Source of the DNA: Actinomycetes bacterium
Lineage (GTDB): Bacteria; Actinomycetota; Actinomycetes; Mycobacteriales; Micromonosporaceae
Reading direction: 5' to 3'
Length of the DNA stretch: 10,682 bases
NCBI GenBank assembly: GCA_021793335.1
Contig: JAJYSW010000104.1
Coordinates: forward strand, 1-10,682
Shown here: positions 6,403-10,682 of the stretch, in pieces
Layout: the number at the start of each line of letters is the position of its first letter
Position numbering within the stretch: the first letter of the stretch is position 1
The notes under the pieces: model-generated
The model's database searches: none
Told to the model about the DNA's origin: nothing
Seen by the model: only the letters and a program-made list of their open reading frames with translations
Translations under genes and position numbers: made by a program

Positions 6403-6725
6403 ACGGCGACTCCGTCGATCTCGGCTCCGGCCTTGTCGATGCTCGCGGAGAGCTCGTCGTCGCAGGAGGCGTAGTCCTCGCCGCAGGCTTCGATGCCGTC
6501 CGCCACGCCTTCGAGCGCGTCGGAGCATTCGCCGAGGACATGCCGATACAGCTCAGCCAGCCCGAAGTAGACGAGCCCCATCGGGATGCCGCACAGGCCC
6601 CACGTCTCCGGGTCGGGATCGGCCTCCTGGGTGTAGTCGGCCATGGCCTGGATCTCACCGGTGGCGCTGCGCAGTGTGGAGGCCGCCTGAGTAAGCTCCT
6701 CAGGGGACACTGTGAATCCGCTCAT
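6399..6725 (-). CDS. A': EspC/WXG100-like small type VII secretion-associated protein (108 aa)
   Basis: A 108-residue acidic protein starting MSGFTVSPEELTQAASTLRS, with GGAAGGAG-type ribosome binding site (AAGGAG at 6738-6733) seven bases upstream. The opening F-x-V-x-P-E-x-L is common in EspC-like and other ESX-associated small proteins. It carries YTQEADPDPETWG (31-43), a hydrophobic turn with two extra cysteines (C45, C67), and C81. At 85-89 it reads YASCD, fitting the YxxxD/E export motif described for ESX substrates and lying near the start of the C-terminal helix. It is the same length as, and alignable without gaps to, the product of 2820-3146. It is coupled to B' by a 4-bp overlap. 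Family-level assignment to EspC (PF10824) or WXG100 needs a profile search. Confidence 0.8.
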   Translation of the reverse strand: MSGFTVSPEELTQAASTLRSATGEIQAMADYTQEADPDPETWGLCGIPMGLVYFGLAELYRHVLGECSDALEGVADGIEACGEDYASCDDELSASIDKAGAEIDGVAV

Positions 6726-6842
6726 CGGTGCACTCCTTCCGTCGGGGGCAGAACATGAAATGGGCCTACGGCCCGCTTATGGCGGAAGCGGGCAGATCAC
6801 GGGCAGAACATTCGATACTAGTAAGCGGGTTCAACAGCGCCC
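6726..6842. promoter_or_regulatory. Spacer between C' and A' with hairpins and a repeated GGGCAGAACAT
   Basis: This 117-bp stretch carries an 8-bp perfect inverted repeat, GCCCGCTT (6771-6778) and AAGCGGGC (6786-6793), with a 7-base loop. Beside it is GGGCC-TAC-GGCCC (6762-6774). The 11-mer GGGCAGAACAT occurs at 6746-6756 and 6801-6811, and its first seven bases occur once more at 6791-6797 with one base shifted. An AT-rich segment with ACTAGT lies at 6811-6823. The hairpin could end the C' transcript, and the repeats could be operator sites for a separate A'-B' promoter. Confidence 0.45.
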
Positions 6843-8177
6843 TCAAGCCGGCCTGATGGTCCCTCGGTATTCCTTGACGGTCGTGCCGTTCCTCGCAGGG
6901 GTCATCCTGATGCGGGCGTAAGCGCCGACCGTGGCCGGCCGATCCGCTCGAACGGGTAGTTTCGTCCGCATCGTCGCGCGCTCGCCGAGTTTGATCGCGG
7001 CGCCCTCGGCCACGAGCTCCTCCGGCGGGGGCGGCACCGCGACCTCGACCGTGTGATCGCCTGGGGAGAGCCGGTACTCGTTCAGGCCCCACACCGCCGG
7101 CAGTTCCCGGCCGTCGATGCGGATGATCGGCGGCGCGGCCCACGGCCGGACTTTCGGCGGCGCCGGTTCGCCCGTCGCCCGCCAGTTGTCGCGCCGCTCC
7201 AGCGCCCGCTTATCCGTCGCGAGCGCCTTGAGGCCCGTCCCGGTCGGCTTGCCGGGCCCGGCGTTCTTCCCGTGGCGTTCCTGCCGGTAGACCGCGTGGA
7301 CCCGCAGCACCGCTTCGCCGGGGGCAGCCTCGGGCGCCGAGGTGTCGGCCGGGTCGAGCACCCGGTGCCCGATGCCCGCCGTGTGCTCGGGGCCGAGCGC
7401 CTCGCCCGGCGGGCTGCGGCGGCTCGATTCGACGATCGCGCGCAGGGCCATCGCCGTGAACACCGTGATCGCCAGTGGCACCAGCGTGGCCGCCGATCTG
7501 GTGTCGAAATCGGGCATCGGGCCGATGCCGCCGAAGACCAGCATGAGGATGAGCAGCGCGGCCCCGGCCGCGCAGCCGGTGAAGAACGAGCGGTGCGGTA
7601 GGCCGTCCTCGATGCGGACGCGGCCTCGTGGGCCGAGTGCCATGTCGGCGTAAGAGTCGGCCGGGCTCCCTTCCATGCATCGCAGGTTCCGTCGTCTCGT
7701 GGTGATCGCGTCCAGATCGACGGTGCCCCCTTCGGGGACGTCCACCACCCGGTACGGGCCCGAGGCGCCCGATTGGAGCTGCACCAGGCGCCGCCCGGCC
7801 GGGACCGTCACGGTTCCCTCGCCGAAACCGGTCGCGGCCGGCCGGCCGTCGATCAGCAGCACGGGCGTGAATGGACGGAACGCGCCGGTCAGCGTGTCGA
7901 TGACCGCTCGGGGCCCGTCCAGGTGCCGGGCCCAGGGCGGGGCCCGGAAGTCCTTCCAGGCGTCCGGCTCTCGTGCGGAGCGGGAACCGATGTTCTCCGC
8001 GTAGCGTCGGAACCGGTTGCCCCGAGTCCATCCCGATCGGACGCGAATGCCGCCGTGCCCCGGGGCGTAGCCGCTCACTTCTGTGTCTTCCACCGGGTAG
8101 GGGCTGTGCGCGTGCGCCTGGAACCGGTACTCGGGGTCTTTGCGAAGCCGGAACCGCACGGAGCGCAACAGGGACAT
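6843..8177 (-). CDS. C': membrane protein with two PEGA-like beta domains around two membrane helices (444 aa)
   Basis: A 444-residue protein; ATG 8177 lies eight bases after GGAGAGG. Residues 104-155 form a beta domain (FTPVLLIDGRPAATGFG, RLVQLQSGASG). Two hydrophobic helices follow at about 197-219 and 228-248. Then come a charged linker and a second beta domain at 347-400 (PPIIRIDGRELPAVWGLNEY, GDHTVEVAVPPPPEE). The two beta domains resemble each other (IDGR, then G, then a strand ending in V-V/E-V), pointing to an internal duplication. With two helices and a short connector (about 220-227), both beta domains should lie on the same side, most likely in the cytoplasm since there is no signal peptide and the flanks are arginine-rich. 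It is a paralogue of the soluble product of 4155-5318. It may anchor or recognise A'/B'; its function is unknown. Confidence 0.75.
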   Translation of the reverse strand: MSLLRSVRFRLRKDPEYRFQAHAHSPYPVEDTEVSGYAPGHGGIRVRSGWTRGNRFRRYAENIGSRSAREPDAWKDFRAPPWARHLDGPRAVIDTLTGAFRPFTPVLLIDGRPAATGFGEGTVTVPAGRRLVQLQSGASGPYRVVDVPEGGTVDLDAITTRRRNLRCMEGSPADSYADMALGPRGRVRIEDGLPHRSFFTGCAAGAALLILMLVFGGIGPMPDFDTRSAATLVPLAITVFTAMALRAIVESSRRSPPGEALGPEHTAGIGHRVLDPADTSAPEAAPGEAVLRVHAVYRQERHGKNAGPGKPTGTGLKALATDKRALERRDNWRATGEPAPPKVRPWAAPPIIRIDGRELPAVWGLNEYRLSPGDHTVEVAVPPPPEELVAEGAAIKLGERATMRTKLPVRADRPATVGAYARIRMTPARNGTTVKEYRGTIRPA

Positions 8178-8308
8178 GGAAGCATCCTCTCCGCGGACGG
8201 TCGGTCCGGTGTCCGCCGCGATGAGCCGATGTCGGGGTGGCGACTTCCTTATAGCATCGCGGGGGAATGTGGTCGAATCAGGGCCGCAAGGCAGGAAGGA
8301 GCCCGCTC
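8178..8308. promoter_or_regulatory. Divergent promoter region between C' and the YbaB pair, with an inverted repeat
   Basis: CCGCGATG (8216-8223) is repeated inverted as CATCGCGG (8255-8262), 8 bp perfect, separated by 31 bp. Next to the right arm lies CCTTATAGC, which reads as a -10-like TATAGC (8250-8255) on the plus strand and TATAAG (8253-8248) on the minus strand. The two divergent promoters therefore may share one core, so one regulator bound at the repeat could control both. AAGGAG at 8296-8301 serves the plus-strand gene. No clear -35 boxes are visible. Confidence 0.45.
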
Positions 8309-8647
8309 ATGCCCGATGAGCAGACCCAGGACATGCGCCGCCGCGCGAAAGAGGTGGAGCGGATCGCCGTCGAGGCCCGTGCCGAGGCGGTGAGCGAGGA
8401 CGGCTCAGTCCGCGTGGTGGTCGGGGCCGGCGGGAACATCGGGGAGATCGACCTCCAGTTCAGCGCGTTCCAGATGAGCGGAGTCGAACTCGGCGAGGCG
8501 ATCGTCGAGACGATCCGGGCCGCCGAGAGCCGCGTGCAGACCGAACTCGCGGCCGAGATCGGCCGCATCATGGGCACCGATGTCCCGGCGGACGCCTTCG
8601 GCGGGCGTCCCGGCGGCGACGAGCAGTCAGGGGAGCAGCGGCGATGA
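8309..8647 (+). CDS. YbaB/EbfC-family protein (112 aa)
   Basis: A 112-residue protein with ATG 8309 seven bases after AAGGAG. An N-terminal amphipathic helix (about 5-27) leads into the YbaB signature at about 29-50, S-E-D-G-S-V-R-V-V-V then G-G-N-I-G-E-I-D-L, followed by a second long helix (about 59-88). YbaB/EbfC proteins are small dimeric nucleoid-associated or DNA-binding proteins with a helix-sheet-helix fold. The C-terminal tail (from about 92) is Gly-rich and polar. It overlaps the next gene by ATGA, so the two probably form a heterodimer or act together. In actinobacteria such proteins often accompany ESX substrate genes; EspL in the mycobacterial ESX-1 locus is an example. A regulatory or chaperone role toward the nearby cassettes is inferred. 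Confidence 0.85.
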   Translation: MPDEQTQDMRRRAKEVERIAVEARAEAVSEDGSVRVVVGAGGNIGEIDLQFSAFQMSGVELGEAIVETIRAAESRVQTELAAEIGRIMGTDVPADAFGGRPGGDEQSGEQRR

Positions 8648-9066
8648 CCGATCGGAACGAGCGTCGGGACCCCCAGGAGATGCTGGAGCGCCTGGAGCAG
8701 ATGAAGGAGGAGGCCGAGGCGACGATCCGCAAATATGAGGAGATGTCAGCCGAGCTCGGGGCCGACACCGTCGAGGTCGTCTCGGACGACGGTCTGCTCC
8801 GCGTCAAGCTGGACGCGGACGGGAACGTCGACCACATCGGCATCGACGAGCAGGCGATGCGGCAGCGACAGACGCTGGGCCCGAGCATCATCGGCCTCAT
8901 TCAGGAGGCGAAGGCCACCTACGGGTTGAAGATGGCCGATCTGGCGCAGGCGCTCGTGGGCGACAAGGTCGACGTCATGGCCATGGTCACGCGCGATATG
9001 CCGGAGCATCTGCGAGAACGCGCCCGGGAGCGCCTGGACCGGCAACGCGACGGGGGCGAGGCCTGA
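8644..9066 (+). CDS. YbaB/EbfC-family protein, longer partner (140 aa)
   Basis: A 140-residue protein whose ATG overlaps the preceding stop (ATGA, 8644-8647). A strongly charged coiled-coil-like helix (about 11-38) precedes the YbaB core: V-E-V-V-S-D-D-G-L-L-R-V-K-L-D-A-D-G-N-V (44-62) and H-I-G-I-D. Next come a helix with the Q-x-L-G-P-S-I-I motif, and a basic, arginine-rich C-terminal helix (about 116-136) that could touch nucleic acid. It is about 30 residues longer than classic YbaB because of the C-terminal extension. Paired unequal YbaB proteins in one operon recur near type VII secretion genes in actinomycetes, which fits the cassette across the divergent promoter. Specific DNA or protein targets are unknown. 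Confidence 0.87.
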   Translation: MTDRNERRDPQEMLERLEQMKEEAEATIRKYEEMSAELGADTVEVVSDDGLLRVKLDADGNVDHIGIDEQAMRQRQTLGPSIIGLIQEAKATYGLKMADLAQALVGDKVDVMAMVTRDMPEHLRERARERLDRQRDGGEA

Positions 9067-9080
9067 GCGGTCGGCGGGCG

Positions 9081-9120
9081 GGCCCGGTCGTTCCCGGCCA
9101 CGGTCGGGCCGCACCGGGCC
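9081..9120 (+). terminator. Inverted repeat after the YbaB operon, possible terminator
   Basis: GGCCCGGT (9081-9088) pairs with ACCGGGCC (9113-9120), an 8-bp perfect stem with a 24-base GC-rich loop that can itself pair in part. It begins 15 bases after the stop at 9066. There is no T-run, as is frequent in high-GC actinomycetes, so this is a weak call. Confidence 0.3.
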
Positions 9121-9179
9121 GCGGACGCCACGCGGGATCGCGGGCGGTGAGGACGTTGCGGCGGCCCGGCGGCGAGGCG

Positions 9180-9362
9180 TCACCGAGCGCGACCGCCGAG
9201 TCGTAGCGGCCGGTGATCGGTGTCCCGTCCATCGAAGGCCGTCGCGACCTCGACGTCCTCGTGTTCGAGTCCATGGTCCTGGCCGGCGGCCCGGGCCGAA
9301 CTCCGGCCGTGAGCAGCGGCCTCGCCGAGTGCCGGGACCGTGATCGCCACGGGCATGGCCAC
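9180..9362 (-). pseudogene. Possible decayed lipoyl-domain fragment of a 2-oxoacid dehydrogenase E2
   Basis: The minus-strand frame from ATG 9362 or 9356 begins M-A-M-P-V-A-I-T-V-P-A-L-G-E. This closely matches the N-terminus of actinobacterial dihydrolipoamide acyltransferases (MPVSVTMPALGE-S-V-T-E-G). Further on LEHEDVEVAT followed by D-T-D recalls the LDEPLLEVST-DKVDTE lipoylation site, but the lysine that carries lipoate is missing and the spacing is altered. The frame stops at 9180 after only 60 codons, with no catalytic domain and no ribosome binding site. It looks like a degenerate copy of an E2 start, or a chance resemblance limited to the first dozen residues. Confidence 0.3.
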
Positions 9363-9828
9363 GGAGCCGACCGCGGCCCGGGCCTCACGGGCGCTGGATC
9401 GGCCTGAACCGCCGAGGGAACGGCGCCCGCCCCATCACCGGCGGCCGCCACGCCGGTTCCGCCTCGTGCGAGCGAGCGGCCGGAGACTCCACGGTGTGCG
9501 GCCGCGCTCCCGCCACACCGGTGAACGCCCCGGAGCGCTCGGGTGTGCAGCGCTCCGAGCGTGTGCTCGACGCATCGCGACAGCAGGCGTCGTCGGCGCT
9601 TGCCGAGCAATACCGCCGTCCGTTCGACGCGGGACCTCGGTCGATCCGGTTCTCGGACATGGTCTTGGCCCTCGCGGTTCGGTGTCCGCGGCCGTTGCGC
9701 CGATGACCGGCACGGCATTCACCGATCCGGCCGGCTCCGGGAGCCGTCCCACTTTCAGGAAGGCGAGGGCGCGCCGCATCGCTCGGGCCGCGAATCCTCT
9801 TCTCATCGAGTCCCTACGGGACGCTTCC

Positions 9829-9872
9829 CCGTGTTAATTTGAGGTTATGTCCCTCCGTGACCCATAAGGGAG
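9829..9872 (+). promoter_or_regulatory. AT-rich promoter region and ribosome binding site before the membrane protein gene
   Basis: GTGTTAATTTGAGGTTATGT (9831-9850) is the only AT-rich stretch in this area and is the likely promoter, with TTATGT (9845-9850) a possible -10. AAGGGAG (9866-9872) lies four bases before ATG 9877 and supports that start. Confidence 0.4.
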
Positions 9873-9876
9873 CGAT

Positions 9877-10566
9877 ATGGCACATCCCTCACGACAGTCG
9901 GATTTCGATCCCGAACGCCGGACGCCACAGGAACCGCACGGCGGTCATGTCCCGCCGTCAGGCTACGAGATAGCGCCGCTCGGCCCTTGGCGGCCACCGG
10001 ACCATGGCGGCCCGCCGTCTGCCCCGGCACCGATGCCGCAGCCGTTTCCAGCTCGGAAACCCAAGACCGGCATGGTCTTCGGCATCTTGCTCGGCTCGAT
10101 GATGCTCATCGTCATCGCCGGGCTGGTCAGCGGACAGGCGGGCGGCAGCGGTGGTCCGTCACCTTCGGACTCCCCTGAAGCCGTGGTCGAGCAGTATCTG
10201 GACACCTTGCATTCGCTCAGGAGCCCCGGCGGACAGTTCGATGCCGAGGCCGCCACCGAAGAGCTCGCCCCTTATCTCTGCTCCGAGATCCGGATCGGGA
10301 GGTACGACGATCTGGAGGAACGGGACGCTGCGGCGAGCCGTTCCGAAGAGGAAATAGCCCTCTCAGACGGGGACGGCCTCCACTTCGACTTCGTGGTCAT
10401 CGATTCGGCGGTCTACGGCGAGTTCGCGGTCGTCGACGTCGAGGTGGCCGCCCAGGAGGCCTTCAAAGCAGAGGCCACGGGCCTCGACGGCGGCGGACTC
10501 GTGAGCGTCGAATTGGTCCGTGAAAACGACACCTGGCTGATCTGCAATACCACCGGCTCCCGGTAG
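9877..10566 (+). CDS. Single-pass membrane protein with proline-rich N-terminus and NTF2/DUF4878-like outer domain (229 aa)
   Basis: A 229-residue protein. Residues 1-62 are rich in Pro, Gly and His and probably form a flexible cytoplasmic arm. Residues 65-86 are one membrane helix (GMVFGILLGSMMLIVIAGLV), followed by a Gly/Ser linker. Residues 98-229 look like a small alpha-plus-beta domain of the NTF2-like/DUF4878 type: S-P-E-A-V-V-E-Q-Y-L-D-T-L, then a helical acidic part, then strands HFDFVVIDSAVYGEFAVVDV and SVELVRENDTWLIC. The two cysteines outside the membrane (C135 and C223) could form a disulfide, as often seen in such actinobacterial proteins. Its own promoter and its distance from the YbaB operon suggest separate expression. 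A link to the secretion-like cassettes is possible only by position. The domain family is a pattern judgement. Confidence 0.8.
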   Translation: MAHPSRQSDFDPERRTPQEPHGGHVPPSGYEIAPLGPWRPPDHGGPPSAPAPMPQPFPARKPKTGMVFGILLGSMMLIVIAGLVSGQAGGSGGPSPSDSPEAVVEQYLDTLHSLRSPGGQFDAEAATEELAPYLCSEIRIGRYDDLEERDAAASRSEEEIALSDGDGLHFDFVVIDSAVYGEFAVVDVEVAAQEAFKAEATGLDGGGLVSVELVRENDTWLICNTTGSR

Positions 10567-10682
10567 CGGCGCCGCCCGCACTGGGCCGGTGGGCTCGGCC
10601 GCATCCGCAGTCCACGCGAGCCGCTTCGACGCCCGGGCCCGTCCGGGGCCGTGGCCCTCGCCGATCCGTTGAGGGGGCCCTG
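10567..10682. other. Right-edge spacer with possible hairpins
   Basis: No gene start is seen before the window ends. CCCGG (10632-10636) pairs with CCGGG (10643-10647), or alternatively GGCCC (10636-10640) with GGGCC (10646-10650). Either could be a weak terminator for the preceding gene; no T-run follows. Confidence 0.25.

Larger units (their letters stand above)
9067..9876. other. Gene-poor stretch of about 810 bp
   Basis: Very GC-rich DNA with open frames on both strands but no convincing gene. The long frames are Arg/Pro/Ala-rich, lack ribosome binding sites and show no stable codon-position pattern. The only recognisable element is a lipoyl-domain-like fragment on the minus strand (9180-9362). 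Another minus-strand frame (9806-9435) begins with a plausible helix, MRRGFAARAMRRALAFLKVG, but soon loses any protein-like character. Near 9830-9850 the DNA turns AT-rich, marking the promoter of the next gene. Confidence 0.5.

Noticed and set aside
5440..6474. 344-codon plus-strand frame opposite B'
   Set aside because: It is antisense to B' and A'; the rich Asp/Arg/Leu composition is the usual mirror of a GC-rich gene.
2820..6725. Classic polymorphic toxin-immunity locus
   Set aside because: No toxin domain or catalytic motif is seen in B or B', and their C-terminal halves are similar rather than exchanged. It remains an alternative for C as a protective partner, but the sequence does not show it.
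8987..9718. 243-codon minus-strand frame over the gene-poor stretch
   Set aside because: Pro/Arg-rich throughout, no ribosome binding site, no recognisable domain, and it runs into the end of the YbaB gene on the other strand.
9340..9837. 165-codon plus-strand frame before the membrane protein
   Set aside because: Arg-rich composition with no stable third-position bias, no ribosome binding site and no recognisable fold.
1..10682. CRISPR array, rRNA, tRNA or complete insertion sequence
   Set aside because: No regularly spaced repeats, no rRNA or cloverleaf-like stretch, and no transposase with flanking inverted repeats were found on reading both strands.

Overview
The window comes from a high-GC Gram-positive bacterium. 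Third codon positions are almost all G or C, starts are ATG or GTG behind AAGGAG-type ribosome binding sites, and the gene content (WXG100-type and EspC-like secretion targets, paired YbaB proteins, a Cupin/AraC regulator beside a flavodoxin-fold reductase) is typical of actinomycetes. The exact genus cannot be told from the sequence; a mycelial actinomycete, perhaps in or near Glycomycetales or Micromonosporales, is only a guess.

Layout. Positions 2-61 hold the last codons of an upstream gene. At 287-1995 a minus-strand AraC-family regulator and a plus-strand flavodoxin-fold NAD(P)H oxidoreductase diverge from a shared 107-bp promoter region. Positions 1996-2819 are gene-poor and look decayed: an AT-rich inverted repeat, a frameshifted coding remnant and short open frames. 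The centre, 2820-8177, is the main system: two related three-gene sets facing each other. The plus-strand set is A (2820-3146), B (3146-4153), C (4155-5318). The minus-strand set is C' (8177-6843), A' (6725-6399), B' (6402-5401). A and A' are 108-residue EspC/WXG100-like helical proteins that align end to end without gaps. B and B' are about 335-residue proteins with a central WxG motif. C and C' each carry two PEGA-like beta domains; C' has two membrane helices between them and C has none. Divergent from C' are two overlapping YbaB/EbfC-family genes (8309-9066). Positions 9067-9876 are again gene-poor and hold a possible decayed lipoyl-domain fragment. At 9877-10566 lies a single-pass membrane protein with a proline-rich cytoplasmic arm and an NTF2/DUF4878-like outer domain.

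How it may work together (inference). The A/B pairs look like type VII (ESX) secretion substrates, co-translated and perhaps co-exported as a complex. The C proteins could be membrane-associated or cytoplasmic partners specific to each pair. The YbaB pair recalls EspL of the mycobacterial ESX-1 locus. No ESX core component (EccB, EccC, EccD, EccE, MycP) lies in the window, so the secretion machine would have to be encoded elsewhere. Two diverged copies with a permuted gene order (A-B-C against C-A-B) suggest a modular cassette duplicated and rearranged. I know of no named function for it.
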